This document shows positions 43,386 to 53,763 of a stretch of DNA of 64,000 nucleotides, in pieces; the stretch's first letter is position 1, and every line of letters starts with the position of its first letter. The stretch comes from Albibacterium sp963696875 (GTDB taxonomy: Bacteria > Bacteroidota > Bacteroidia > Sphingobacteriales > Sphingobacteriaceae). The DNA is taken from positions 555,247 to 619,246 of the forward strand of contig CAVOLQ010000007.1 in assembly GCA_963696875.1 (NCBI GenBank). The letters are read 5' to 3'. The translations under genes and the position numbers were made by a program. Under the pieces are notes generated by a model that was not told the origin of the DNA, ran no database searches, and saw only the letters and a program-made list of their open reading frames with translations.

Positions 43386-43508
43386 AGAGCGTGTCGGATG
43401 GGACGAGTTCTTCAAGGTTTTCGACGAGAGCGACGTCGCCTTCCTGCACGGCGAAGGGGACAGCCGGTTCAACAAGTTCGTCGCCGAAGGAGTCGGCCGA
43501 GAAGCTGA
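43378..43508 (+). pseudogene. 3' fragment of a small conserved sphingomonad-like protein
   Basis: The visible part reads WDEFFKVFDESDVAFLHGEG and SRFNKFV, a pattern I associate with short sphingomonad proteins of unknown function. The start is cut off by the join, and the last part appears frame-shifted before the terminator at 43526. End position is a guess. Confidence 0.4.
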
Positions 43509-43525
43509 ACTTCGCGGCAAAAGAA

Positions 43526-43556
43526 AAGGGCGCCCGCGGGTTGCGCGGGCGCCCTT
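43526..43556. terminator. GC-rich terminator
   Basis: AAGGGCGCCCGCG and CGCGGGCGCCCTT are exact inverted copies around a short loop, between two convergent genes. T tracts are short. Confidence 0.75.
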
Positions 43557-43583
43557 CGCTTCAACGCGTGCTCTCGCGCGAAA

Positions 43584-43889
43584 CTACTTGGTCTTGTTGT
43601 CGTCGTGTTGTCGGCGCGAGTTCTTGACCGCGTCCGCCTTGTTGTCGGCGGAGTTCTTGACCGCGGCCGCCTGGTTCTTGGCATCGGCCTTCATCTGCGT
43701 CGCGCCTCGTTTGACGGCATTCGCCGTCAGGTTGTCGGCGGCATTGTCGGCATTGGCGGTGATGTTGTCCGCCATGTTGTCGGCATTGGCCTCGATCTGG
43801 TCGGCGTTGTTCTCGGCCGGAGTCTGCTTGTTGCAGGCGGCGAGCGCGGCGAGGCCGGCGGCAATGACCAGAGTCTTGGTGAGCTTCAT
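43584..43889 (-). CDS. Small Ala/Asn-rich lipoprotein
   Basis: About 101 residues from the ATG at 43889. The signal MKLTKTLVIAAGLAALAAC ends in a lipobox Cys19. The mature part is made of repeated NADNxADN units (ADNMADNITANADNAADN), with no known domain. The low-complexity pattern suggests an extended helical or coiled-coil envelope lipoprotein. The last residues may be misread because a frameshift is possible near 43610. The upstream in-frame extension to 43988 is not likely to be translated. Confidence 0.65.
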   Translation of the reverse strand: MKLTKTLVIAAGLAALAACNKQTPAENNADQIEANADNMADNITANADNAADNLTANAVKRGATQMKADAKNQAAAVKNSADNKADAVKNSRRQHDDNKTK

Positions 43890-43998
43890 CGACTTTCCCC
43901 TGTGTTCTGTATCCGAAATCCGAAGCTGCTGCTGAAACAGCAAGTTAAACGCGTCAAGGCCGTAACGGTTCCGTTGTGACCGGCGCATTGCCGCAGGG

Positions 43999-44526
43999 TT
44001 AACTCTTGAGCGCGCGCACCGCGGCCAGCGTCTTGGCGACGTGCTGGCTCCAGTCGAGGTCCGAATGGACCATGACCACGCGGCCGTCTGCGGCCGATCA
44101 CGTAGGAGGTGCGGTTGGTGAGGCCGGGCGCCTTGTCGAAGGCGACGTCATAGGCGTGGATCGTCTCCGGAGTGGCGGTCGCGACCGGGAAGGCGCTGCG
44201 GCATTCCTTGACCGAGAATTGCTTCGAGCGTCGGCAGGTCGTCGGCCGACATGCCGATCACTTCGCGCGCCCGCCTTCTGGAATTCGGCCGCCGCCTCGC
44301 TGAAGGCATGCGCCTCGAGCGTGCAGCCCTGGGTGAAGGCCTTGGGGAAGAAATAGAGGACCACCGGGCCCTTGCGGAGCTCGCGCTGCGAGATCGAGCT
44401 TGAACGCCTTGCCGCCGACCGCGCCGGTGGTGACGAACTCCGGCGCCTTGGCGCCGACCGGAAGCGCGGCGCGCTGCGGGCGCTGCGAAGGCTGGCAAGC
44501 GCGGCGAGGGCAAAAAAGCGGCGCAT
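43999..44526 (-). CDS. Peroxiredoxin, AhpC/TSA type (frame-broken)
   Basis: Across three frames the parts add up to one thiol peroxidase of about 175 residues. From the start: a signal-like MRRFFALAALASL, then GAKAPEFVTTGAVGGKAFK, KGPVVLYFFPKAFTQGCTLE with the catalytic Cys, EAHAFSEAAAEFQKAGA, VIGMSADDLPTLEA, then ECRSAFPVATATPETIHAYD and a C-terminal RTSYVIG. The breaks lie near 44390, 44270, 44215 and 44090. The protein would reduce peroxides, probably in the periplasm given the leader. The frame breaks are probably sequence errors. Confidence 0.75.
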
Positions 44527-44582
44527 GACGAGTCTCCTCTTCGGCGGCTCGCAGTCGAGTCCGCCTGCACGCCGCGCCGAAG

Positions 44583-44772
44583 TCAACGCTCGCGGCGCGA
44601 CGAGACCGGCAACGACGATAGAACAGGACCATCACCGGCCCGGTCAGCAGCGTCAGCGGCGACGAAGCCGAGGCGGATCAATGGTCGGATCGACGCCGGT
44701 GTAGTCGGCGAGGCCGGCGGCGACGCCCATGACCTTGGCGTCGCCGCGGTTGATGAGGAAACGTCCGTTCAT
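44583..44772 (-). CDS. PspC domain protein (frame-broken)
   Basis: MNGRFLINRGDAKVMGVAAG continues as LADYTGVDPT, then across a break IRLGFVAA, TGPVMVL and VAGLVAPR. Together these form a single PspC domain of about 63 residues, with one membrane helix. PspC proteins sense membrane stress. Here it occurs alone without other psp genes. Breaks lie near 44685 and 44615. Confidence 0.6.
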
Positions 44773-45087
44773 TTCGAATTGTCCCTGGAATGAGATTGAG
44801 CTTAGGCGATCGGCAGCGAAGTCGCGGCCGAAACGAAGCAGCATCGCGGAGATGAAGGCACCGGCGAAGAGCGGTGGCGGTCTGGCGGCTGGAGCTGAGA
44901 GTTGCGATCATTGGTAATCCCCTTGCATTGAATCTGTTCGGACCCGACCATCGGGCCCGTGCCCAGTTCAATGCAGGGAGCGTGCCAATTCGAAAAAGTG
45001 TTATTTTTCAGTGTTGCGACGACCTGAGCAGCTGAAATGTTGGCGGCAATCAGCACCGCCAGTTGGTGGAAATTTCCCAACCCTCGC
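44773..45087. other. Stretch without a certain gene
   Basis: On the minus strand, fragments such as TATALFAGAFISAMLLRFGR can be pieced together between 44800 and 44915, hinting at a very short membrane protein before pspC, but no clean reading frame exists. The rest (44920-45087) is likely regulatory DNA. Confidence 0.3.
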
Positions 45088-45945
45088 TCAGCTCGACGTG
45101 GTGTTGCCGCCGTCGGGGTGCAGCACCTGCCCGGACATGTAGCTCGAATCCTCGCAGGCGAGGAACAGGAAGCTCGGCGCGACCTCGTTCGGCTGGCCGG
45201 GCCGGCCCATCGGCGTGTCCTTGCCGAACTCCGGGATCTTCTCCTGGCGCTGCGCCGCCGAACGGGTTGAGCGGCGTCCAGATCGGCCCGGGCGCGACCG
45301 CGTTCACGCGAATGCCCTCGCTCGACCAGATTCTTCGCGAGCGAGCGGGTGAAGGCGATGATCGCGCCCTTGGTCGAGCTGTAGTCGAGCAGCTCCTTGC
45401 GAGCCCTGGTACATCGTCACCGAGGTGCAGTTGACGATCGCCGCGCCCTTCTTGAGGTGCGGCCGCGCCGCCTGGGTCATGAAGAACATGCCGAAGATGT
45501 TGGTCTGGAAGGTGCGCTTCAGCTGCTCCTCGGTGATGTCGGTGATGTCCTTGTCGGGATGCTGCTCGCCGGCATTGTTGACGAGGATGTCGAGCCCGCC
45601 GAGCTCGTCCACGGTCTGCTGCACCGCCTGCTCGCAGAACTCCTTGTCGCCGATGTCGCCGGCGATGGTGATCGCGCGGCGGCCTTCCTCCTCGACGATC
45701 TGCTTGGTCTTGGCGGCGTCGTCATGCTCGCACAGATAGAGGATGGCGATGTCGGCGCCTTCGCGCGCGAACAGCGCGGCGACCGCGCGGCCGATGCCGC
45801 TGTCGGCGCCGGTGATCAGCGCGACCTTGCCCTTGAGCCGCCCGGATCCGGGATAGCGCGGCTCCCAGTCGGGCTTCGGCTCGAGCTGGCTTTCGTGGCC
45901 GGGCTCCTGGTCCTGGTGGATCATTGGCTCCATGACGTCAGACAT
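45088..45945 (-). CDS. SDR family oxidoreductase, YghA/glucose-dehydrogenase-like (frame-broken)
   Basis: Start ATG at 45945. The N-terminal tail (HQDQEPGHESQLEPKPDWEP) and then LKGKVALITGADSGIGRAVA are typical of the YghA-like SDR subgroup. LVNNAGEQHPDKD, FQTNIFGMFFMTQAARP and IVNCTSVTMYQGS follow in frame. The catalytic Tyr-Lys stretch (LLDYSSTKGAI) near 45390 and the ending VNAVAPGPIWTPLNPFGG, then FLACEDSSYMSGQVLHPDGG are in other frames. Length about 286 residues is normal. Breaks lie near 45405, 45315, 45250 and 45160. NADP-linked alcohol or aldehyde oxidation or reduction is likely; the substrate is unknown. Confidence 0.82.
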
Positions 45946-46001
45946 CGCCGTTCACTCCTTTGTCGAGGAGGGAAACCGCCGCCGAAGTTGCTCGGTTCCG
46001 C

Positions 46002-46256
46002 TCAGCCGCGGCGAGCATCGGCGGGAAGGACTCGCGGTTCGCGAGAGCGCTCGGCGGATGCCGGTAGGGCGCTCTTGCGGCATCGCGCGAGCAGGGTCGG
46101 GAAGTCGAAGGCGTTATTCTCGTTGAGCGCCTCGACCGTCGCCGCGGTGCACTCGGCCGCGCTCGAATAGCGGGTCGGCAGGGTCGCCACCGGCGTGCAC
46201 GCGGTGCCGCCGTCGGCGCAGCCCAGGATCGCGATGACGAAATAGGCCGGTCCCAT
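46002..46256 (-). CDS. Small exported protein of unknown function
   Basis: 84 residues. MGPAYFVIAILGCADGGTAC begins with a short hydrophobic segment, and the pattern TPVATLPTRYSSAAECTAAT recalls a family of small sphingomonad proteins with paired Cys residues. The frame is intact. It is divergent from the ABC transporter gene. Confidence 0.5.
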   Translation of the reverse strand: MGPAYFVIAILGCADGGTACTPVATLPTRYSSAAECTAATVEALNENNAFDFPTLLARCRKSALPASAERSREPRVLPADARRG

Positions 46257-46365
46257 AATTCATTCCCCGTTAACTTGCCGTTGAGAACCGCCGGTTTGTC
46301 CTTTGGTTCCAGTCGGTTCGTCGCAGGTTTGCGGGTACGGGGCCGCATTCCTACCTAAGGGCGCA

Positions 46366-48187
46366 ATGGCAGATCAGCAGATGCAACCGGCGCCGCGGCC
46401 GAAGGGCGGCTTCGGCGCCTTGTGGCGATTCCTGCCGATGCTTTGGCCGAAGGGCGACACGGAACTCGCGCGCGTGTCGTCATCGCGGTGGTGCTCGTTC
46501 TCGCCGGCAAGGCGGTCGGATTCGTCGGACCCTATGCGCTCAAGGCGCTGTCGACCGGATGACGGGCCACGCGGCGTTCGCCGTCGTCGCCGGCCTGGTG
46601 CTGGCTTATGCCGCCGCGCGCTTCGCCGGCGTCCTGTCCGACAATCTGCGCAACGCGATGTTCGAGAAGGTCGGCCAGGATGCCGCACGGCGGCTCGCCG
46701 GCAAGGTCTTCCGCCACGTCCACGATCTGTCGCTGCGCTTCCACCTCGAGCGGCGCACCGGGTCGCTGACCAAGATCGTCGAGCGCGGCACCAAGAGCAT
46801 CGACATGATGCTCTATTTCCTCCTGTTCAACATCGCCCCGACGGTGATCGAGCTGGCCGGCATCTGCGTCATCTTCTTCGTGAAGTTCGGCGCCGGCCTG
46901 GTCGCCGCGACGCTGGCGATGGTGGCCATCTACATCGCCTTCACCCGCAGGGTGACCGACTGGCGCTCCGGCATTCAGCGGCAGATGAACGACGTCGACA
47001 ACAGCGCGATCGGCCGCGCGGTCAATTCGCTGCTCAACTACGAGACGGTCAAATATTTCGGCGCCGAGGACCGCGAGGCGAAGCGCTACGACGAGGCCGT
47101 CGGCGCCTTCGCCGAGCCTCGGTCCGCAACGAGATCTCGCTCGCCTGGCTGAACATCGGCCAGTCGCTGATCACCAATCTGATGATGGCGGGCGCGATGA
47201 TGCTTCACCGTCTGGGGCTGGAGCCGGGGCGGTTCAGCGCCGGCGACGTGGTGTGGTCAACAGCCTGCTGATGCAGCTCTTCCGGCCGCTCGACATGCTC
47301 GGCTGGGTCTATCGCACGATCCGCCAGGGGCTGATCGACATGGAGGCGATGTGGAACCTGATCGACACGCCGGCCGAGGTGATCGACGCGCCCGGCGCGC
47401 CGGCCCTCGACGTCGAGCCGCGGCGACATCCGCTTCGAGGATGTCCGCTTCGGCTACGAGCACGGGCGCGAGATCCTGAAGGGCCTCGACCTCGACATCC
47501 CGCCGGGCACCAGCTGCGCGATCGTCGGCCCGTCGGGCGCGGGCAAGTCGACCATCGCGCGGCTGCTCTACCGCTTCTACGACCCGCAGCGGCGGCCGCA
47601 TCCTGATCGACGGGCAGGACATCGCGGCCGTCACCCAGGCGAGCCTGCGCGCGGCGATCGGCATCGTCCCGCAGGACACGGTGCTGTTCAACGACACGCA
47701 TCGGCTACAACATCGGCTACGGCCGCGACGGCGCCGAGCCAGGACGAGATCGAGGCGGCGGCACGCGGCGCGGCGATCGACGCGCTTCATCGACGTGCCT
47801 GCCGGACGGCTACGAATCGATGGTCGGCGAGCGCGGCCTCAAGCTGTCGGGCGGCGAGAAGCAGCGCGTCGCGATCGCCCGCACCCTGCTCAAGAACCCG
47901 CCGATCCTGGTGCTCGACGAAGCGACCAGCGCGCTCGACAGCCGGACCGAGCAGGCGATCCAGGAGACGCTCGACCGCGTCGCCGAGAGCCGCACCACGA
48001 TCATGATCGCCCACCGCCTGTCGACGATCGTCGACGCCGACCAGATCGTCGTGCTCGACGAAGGGCGCGTCGCCGAGCGCGGAACGCACGAGGAGCTGCT
48101 CGACGCACGGCGGCCTCTATGCCGACCTGTGGTACCGCCAGGCCGGCCGAGCAGCTTGAAGAGGAGACCGCCGAAGCGGCGGAGTAA
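46366..48187 (+). CDS. ABC exporter of the Atm1/HMT1 type (membrane domain plus ATPase, frame-broken)
   Basis: From the ATG at 46366, about 605 residues in several frames. The membrane domain (about 30-330) includes RHVHDLSLRFHLERRTGSLT and VERGTKSIDMMLYFLLFNIA, both diagnostic of the Atm1/HMT1 group. The ATPase domain follows with AIVGPSGAGKSTIARLLYRF (Walker A), the Q loop GIVPQDTVLFNDT, signature LKLSGGEKQRVAIARTLL, Walker B ILVLDEATSALD and H loop IAHRLSTI. These half-size exporters form dimers that export glutathione-based compounds, sometimes with iron-sulfur or heavy-metal links. Breaks occur near 46490, 47115, 47255, 47420, 47590, 47700, 47790 and 48110. Confidence 0.88.
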
Positions 48188-48189
48188 GC

Positions 48190-49595
48190 TCAGCTTGCGC
48201 CGCAAGCCGCGCAGCACATTGCCCTCGGTGCTGAGATAGAGCCGGCGGTAGTCGAACCGCGGCGTGTCGGCGAACATCAGATAGTAATATTTCATCTGCT
48301 CCGACCACCAATAGCCGGGGCAATGATCGCTCTGCCGCTTTGGGCGTGGCGGTGACGTCGGCGAGGTCGGCATAGCCGTAGCGCGCCTTGTTCCAGCGCT
48401 TCATCGCGAGATAATGGTCGCGGGCGATCGCTCGCCATTCGTCGCGGCCGGTCGAGCAGCCAGAGGTTGAAGGCGGCATCGGCAAGCTCCGGGCGCAGCG
48501 CATTGGTGAGCGCTGATCGGCTTGCCGGTCGCAGCGTCATACTCTTCGGGAAGCACGCCGAAGCGGTTCTGAACCGCGGCCCAGCTGCGCGTGTAGGCCG
48601 CGCCTGACGCGTGCGCTCCGCCCTGCGCGAGCAGGCCGCCATAGAAGGATGCGAGCTCGTCCTGCTCCCAGTTGATGCGCTTGCCGGTTTCGAAATCGAC
48701 GTCGACGAACCACAGGCGGCCGCCACGCGTCTGCGGCTGGTGCTTGCAGGATCGCGCGCGGTGCAGCGTCCGGTACATCGCCAGGCAGTCGCGGTCGCCG
48801 AGCAGGTCCCAGCCGTCCCACAGATATTCGTAATAGCTGTCGGACGGCGGCCCGATCGTCGCGCGGCGGCTCTTCCACTCGCCGGTCATGCAGTCGATCG
48901 CGTCGGCGAGCAGGCCGATCTTCGAGCGCCGCTCGAACATCGACGACCAGCGCCCGCTTGGCGGCCGTCGCGATAGCGATCGTCGCCGGTCGCCGGCTGA
49001 GGAAGCCGAATTCGGGAATGAAGGTGCCGGTCTCGGCCGGATTGGTTTCCGGTCCGCGCACCGCGCCGGTCCGCAGATTGATGAAGCGGTGCGGAATTCC
49101 GAGCGGCGAGGCATTGAAGCTCGGCAGCAGCCGGTCGGCGCAGATCGCGCGCCTTGGCGAGCAGCACCGGATCGCCGCACGCATGGAAGGCCGAGAGCAG
49201 GCCGCCGACCAGCCGGATCGAGGTTTCGAACACCGACACCTCGCCGTCGACGTCGAAGTCGAGATTGCGCCTTCACCCATTCGACGCCGTCGCGGAACTC
49301 CTCGTCGAGGCCCATCACCCACAAGGTGTCGAGCGCCTCGATGAGCGTCAGGCCGAGGTGATGGTTCTTGAGCGGAAAGCTTTCGAAGCCGCCGCTGATC
49401 GGCTTGATCTGGTCCTTGCCCCAGGCATGCTCGCGATAGTTGCGCCAGGCCCAGCGCATCTCGCGCCGCACGTCCTCGCCGAGCGCGTGCCAGTCGTCGC
49501 GCTGAGCGGGCTAGCGCCGGTGCAGCCTGGCGCGAGAAGCAGCGCCGAGCCTGCCGGCGAGCATGCGCGCGGCGCGTCAGGCGGGAGATCGGCAT
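48190..49595 (-). CDS. GH47 alpha-1,2-mannosidase lipoprotein (frame-broken)
   Basis: About 468 residues, three bases from the convergent ABC gene stop. After a leader whose frames combine into SALLLAPGCTGAS with a lipobox Cys, the text follows the (alpha/alpha)7 barrel of family 47: WRNYREHAWGKDQIKPISGG, LTLIEALDTLWVMGLDEEF, VFETSIRLVGGLLSAFHACG, PETNPAETGTFIPEFGFLS, DSYYEYLWDGWDLL, and near the C-terminus DHCPGYWWSEQMKYYYLMFA and STEGNVLRG, where the conserved Thr that binds calcium in this family lies in STEG. GH47 is best known from eukaryotic N-glycan trimming. Bacterial members are few. Breaks occur near 49560, 49270, 49150, 48950, 48750, 48510, 48435 and 48335. Confidence 0.85.
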
Positions 49596-49678
49596 TGCGC
49601 CGAGGCTAGCCGCCGTAGCACGGCGGCGCTACTGCCGGTCGATCGCGGCGCGCTCGGTCCGCTTCCCAAGTAGAGTTG

Positions 49679-51457
49679 ATGACCGACCCGCACACGATCC
49701 TCAAAGCAGACCTTCGGCTTCGACCAGCTTCCGCGGCGTGCAGGAGCAGGTGGTCGACCGCGTGCTGGCCGGCGAGCACACGCTGGCGGTGATGCCGACC
49801 GGCGCGGGCAAGTCGCTCTGCTACCAGCTGCCGGCGCTGGCGCTGCGCGGGGACGGCGCTCGTCATCTCGCCGCTGATCGCGCTGATGCACGACCAGCTC
49901 CGCGGCGCCGACGCGGTCGGCATCCGCGCCGCGACGCTGACCTCCGCCGACAGCGATCGCGAGCGAGACGATCGCAGCGGTTCCGCGCCGGCGAGCTCGA
50001 CCTGCTCTACGTCGCGCCCGAGCGCGCGACGCACGAGCGGCTTCCGCGAGCTGCTCGCGCGACGTGCCGCTGGCGCTGTTCGCGATCGACGAGGCGCATT
50101 GCGTCAGCGAATGGGGGCATGATTTCCGCCCCGACTATCGCCTGCTGCGGCCGCTGCTCGACGCCTTTCCGGACGTGCCGCGGCTCGCGCTGACCGCGAC
50201 CGCCGACGCGCACACCCGCGCCGATATCCTCGCGCAGCTCGGCATCCCGCGACGACGGGCTGATCGTCGCCGGGTTCGACCGGCCCAACATCCGCTATCA
50301 CGATCACGCCCGCGCGACAGACCGGCAAGCAGCTCGCGCGAGCTTCTCGCCGACGCAGCCCGGCCCCGGCATCGTCTATGCGCCGAGCCGCGACAAGCGA
50401 CCGAGAAGCTCGCCGAGCAGCTCGCCGCGACGGGCGGCCGGCGCTGCGCCTATCATGCCGGGCTCGAGCCGCAGGTGCGCGCGCGCAACCAGGCCGCGTT
50501 CGTCGCGTCGCGAGGACATGGTGATCGTCGCGACGGTCGCGTTCGGCATGGGCATCGACAAGCCCGACGTGCGCTTCGTCGCCCATGCCGGCCTGCCCAA
50601 GATCGATCGAGGCCTATTATCAGGAGACCGGCCGCGCCGGCCGCGACGGCGATCCGGCGGTGGCGCAGCTGTTCTGGGGCGCGCGAGGATTTCGCGCGGG
50701 CGCGCCAGCGGATCGGCGAGGTCGAGCCCGAGCGGCCGGCCGGGCGAGCGCGAGCGGCTGAATGCGCTCGGCGGCGCTGGTCGAGACGCCGGCTGCCGCC
50801 GCGCGGTGCTGCTCCGCCATTTCGGCGAGGACCCGCCCGAGCGCTGCGGCAATTGCGACAATTGCCTCGACCCGCCGGCGACGATCGACGCGACCGAGGT
50901 CGCGCGCAAATTGCTGTCGGCCGCCTTCCGCACCGAGATGCGCTTCGGCGTCGGCCATCTCGCCGACGTGCTCGCCGGGCAACGACAGCGAAAGGTGCGC
51001 AGCTTCGGCCACGACCGGCTTGTCGGTGTTCGGCATCGTCGACAGCCGAGGAGCTGGCGCTGGTCCAGCCGGTCGCGCGCGCGCTGCTCGCACGCGATGC
51101 GCTGCGCGCCGACGCTTATGGCGGGCTGTCGCTTCGGGCCCGGCGCGCGGCCGATCCTCAAGGGCGAGCAGACGGTGACCATCGCCGTGCCGCCGCCGAA
51201 GCGGCAGGCGCCGCCGCGACAGCTCGTCCGAGGGACCTGCCGATCCGCTGTTCGAGGCGCTGCGCGCCGCCCGCCGCGAGCTCGCCGCCGAAGCACAGGT
51301 GCCGCCCTATGTCATCTTCCACGATTCGACCCTGCGCGAGATCGCGGCGGCCAACCCCACGAACCTCGATGAGCTTGCCACGGTGCAGGGCGTCGGCGCC
51401 GCCAAGCTCGACCGCTATGGCGAGGCGATGCTCGCCGCACTGCGCGAAGGCGATTGA
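49679..51457 (+). CDS. recQ: ATP-dependent DNA helicase RecQ (frame-broken)
   Basis: About 590 residues when frames are joined. VMPTGAGKSLCYQLPA (Walker A), AIDEAHCVSEWGHDFRPDYR (DEAH and the aromatic-rich loop), ALTATADAHTRADI, then VATVAFGMGIDKPDVRFV and YYQETGRAGRDGDP of the second helicase domain. The zinc-binding RCGNCDNCLDP and the winged helix follow, and the HRDC domain closes the protein (HDSTLREIAAANPTNLDELA). It unwinds DNA 3'-5' in repair and replication restart. The frame changes about every 50 to 150 bases. Start ATG at 49679, stop at 51455. Confidence 0.92.
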
Positions 51458-51518
51458 CTTCGGCGTCCCGACGGGCCGAAGCGATTCGCGATCCGATGGA
51501 ATTGTCTGGGGAGTATCG

Positions 51519-53759
51519 ATGGTCCGCGCTTGTCTTCTCGCCACTGCGGCCCTTGCCGTGTCCACTCCGCTAGCGGCCGCCGGTCCGCGCAAACCAGCCG
51601 TCGCTTCGGCGACGCTTCCAGCCTCGAACCCGTTCGCCAGGCCGAGCACGCTGCCGTTCCAGGCGCCGGATTTTTCGAAGATCAAGGACAGCGATTATCT
51701 GCCGGCACTGCTCGCCGGAATGGCGCAGCAGAAGGCCGAGATCGCCGCGATCACGAGCAATCCGGCGACGCCCACGTTCGATAATACCGTCGCGGCGATG
51801 GAGCGTTCCGGCCAGATGCTGGAGCGCGCAAACCTCGCCTTCCAGGCCGTCAATGGCGCCAACACCAATCGACGTCCTGCAGGCAGACCGACACCAAGAT
51901 CTCGCCGCCTGGGCGCCGGAATATGCGCACCCCGACTTCATCTATCTCAATGCCAAGCTGTTCCAGCGCTTCAAGTATCTGCACGAGCATCAGGCCGAGC
52001 TGAAGCTCGACCCGGAGCAGGCGAAGCTTCTGGACGTCTATTACAAGCAGTTCGTCCATGCCGGCGCCGAGCTGCCGCCTGCCCAGCAGGCGCAGCTGAA
52101 GACGATCAATACGCGGCTGAGCACGCTGCAGACCGCGTTCAACCAGAAGCTGCTTGCCGCCGCCAAGGCGAGTGCGCTGCACGTCACGGATCGCCGCGCC
52201 GCTCGACGGGCTCTCGAAGCGAGGACCTCGCCGCCGCCAGGCAGGCTGCGAAGGATCGCAAGTGTCGACGGCTATGTCCTGCCGCTGCAGAACACGACGC
52301 AGCAGCCGGCGCTGGCATCGCTGACCAGCCACGCAACGCGCCAGCAGCTTGTTCGATGCGAGCCTCAACCGCGCCGAGCACGGCGATGCCAACGACACCC
52401 GGGCGACCATCAGCGAGATCGCCCAGCTGCGCGCGCAGAAGGCGGCGCTGTTCGGCTATCCGAACTGGGCCGACTATACGCTCTACGACCAGATGGCGAA
52501 GAACCGCGCAGACGGCCGTCGGCTTCCTCGACCGTCTGGCGCCGCCGACTGCCGCCAAGGAGCGGCAGGAAGCCGCCGACATCCGGGCGCTCGCCAGGTC
52601 GCAGGGCGCGACGTTCGAGGCCGACCGCGGCCGACTGGAACTTCTATGCCGAGCAGATCCGCAAGCAGCGCTACGCCCTCAACAGCGACGAGCTGAAGCC
52701 CTATTTCGAGTTCAACAAGGTGCTGACCGACGGCGTCTTCTACGCCGCCAACCAGCTCTACGGCCTGACGTTCAAGGAGCGGAAGGACATTCCGACCTGG
52801 AACCCGGACATGCGCGTCTTCGAGGTCGATCGACGCAGGACGGCAAGCCGCTGGCGCTCTTCTACATCGACCCGTGGAAGCGCGACAACAAGCAGGGCGG
52901 CGCGTGGATGTCGAACCTGGTCAACCAGTCGTACCTGCGCGGCACCAAGCCGGTCGTGTTCAACGTCGAGAATTTCACCAAGCCCGCGCCGGGCCAGCCG
53001 GCGCTGATCAGCTGGGACGACGTGACGACCATGTTCCACGAGTTCGGCCACGCGCTGCACGGCATGTTCGCCGCGCAGACCTATCCGACGCTGTCCGGCA
53101 CCAATGTCGCGCGCGACTTCGTCGAGTTCCCGTCGCAGTTCAACGAGAATTGGGCGCTCGATCCGAAGGTGCTTCCGCATTACGCGGTGCAACTACAAGA
53201 CCGGACAGCCGATCCCGCAGGAGCTGGTCGACAAGATCAAGCGCTCGAGCACCTTCAACCAGGGCTATCGACAATGGCGAGGTGCTGGAGGCCGCGCGGC
53301 TCGACCTCGACTGGCACTCGCTTCCGGCCGACGCGCCCCTGGCAGGACGTCGACAAGTTCGAGGCCGATGCGCTCGCGAATAGCGGCTTCGATGTCGCCG
53401 ACGTGCCGCCGCGCTACCGCTCGAGCTACTTCCTGCACATCTGGAGCAACGGCTATTCCGCCGGTTACTATGCCTATCCGTGGACCCGGATGCTGGCGCA
53501 GGATGCCTTCGCCTGGTTCGAGAGCAATGGCGGCCTGACTCGCGCCAACGGCCAGCGCTTCCGCGACATGGTCCTGTCGCGCGGCAACACGCTCGACTAT
53601 GCCGAGATGTACCGGGCCTTCGCCGGTCACGATCCGCAAGCATCCAGCCCGTATCTCGAATATTACGGGCTTCCGACCGACGCCGGCGCGGCAACCCCGC
53701 TGCCGGCACCCGCACCTGCGACGGCGCCTGCGCCGCCGCACGGCGAACGAGGGCGCTAG
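51519..53759 (+). CDS. M3 family metallopeptidase, Dcp-like (frame-broken)
   Basis: About 745 residues with a signal peptide (MVRACLLATAALAVSTPLAA) so it is periplasmic. The zinc motif TMFHEFGHALHGMF lies near 53030. Before it come DPWKRDNKQGGAWMSNLV and after it RDFVEFPSQFNENWA, both typical of the peptidyl-dipeptidase Dcp branch of M3. The C-terminal end carries a Pro/Ala-rich tail (PLPAPAPATAPAPPHGERG). It removes dipeptides from the C-terminus of small peptides. Breaks lie near 51870, 52185, 52345, 52510, 52630, 52835, 53195, 53275 and 53335; the middle third is the best preserved. Confidence 0.9.
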   Translation: MVRACLLATAALAVSTPLAAAGPRKPAVASATLPASNPFARPSTLPFQAPDFSKIKDSDYLPALLAGMAQQKAEIAAITSNPATPTFDNTVAAMERSGQMLERANLAFQAVNGANTNRRPAGRPTPRSRRLGAGICAPRLHLSQCQAVPALQVSARASGRAEARPGAGEASGRLLQAVRPCRRRAAACPAGAAEDDQYAAEHAADRVQPEAACRRQGECAARHGSPRRSTGSRSEDLAAARQAAKDRKCRRLCPAAAEHDAAAGAGIADQPRNAPAACSMRASTAPSTAMPTTPGRPSARSPSCARRRRRCSAIRTGPTIRSTTRWRRTAQTAVGFLDRLAPPTAAKERQEAADIRALARSQGATFEADRGRLELLCRADPQAALRPQQRRAEALFRVQQGADRRRLLRRQPALRPDVQGAEGHSDLEPGHARLRGRSTQDGKPLALFYIDPWKRDNKQGGAWMSNLVNQSYLRGTKPVVFNVENFTKPAPGQPALISWDDVTTMFHEFGHALHGMFAAQTYPTLSGTNVARDFVEFPSQFNENWALDPKVLPHYAVQLQDRTADPAGAGRQDQALEHLQPGLSTMARCWRPRGSTSTGTRFRPTRPWQDVDKFEADALANSGFDVADVPPRYRSSYFLHIWSNGYSAGYYAYPWTRMLAQDAFAWFESNGGLTRANGQRFRDMVLSRGNTLDYAEMYRAFAGHDPQASSPYLEYYGLPTDAGAATPLPAPAPATAPAPPHGERGR

Positions 53760-53763
53760 AACC

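Noticed and set aside
43605..43979. Plus-strand frame opposite the small lipoprotein
   Set aside because: A GC-rich antisense shadow. The minus strand has a lipobox and a plausible repeat structure.
50104..51296. Long minus-strand frames across recQ and neighbouring genes
   Set aside because: Long antisense frames are expected at high GC. They are Arg/Ala/Pro rich without motifs, while the plus strand shows RecQ motifs.
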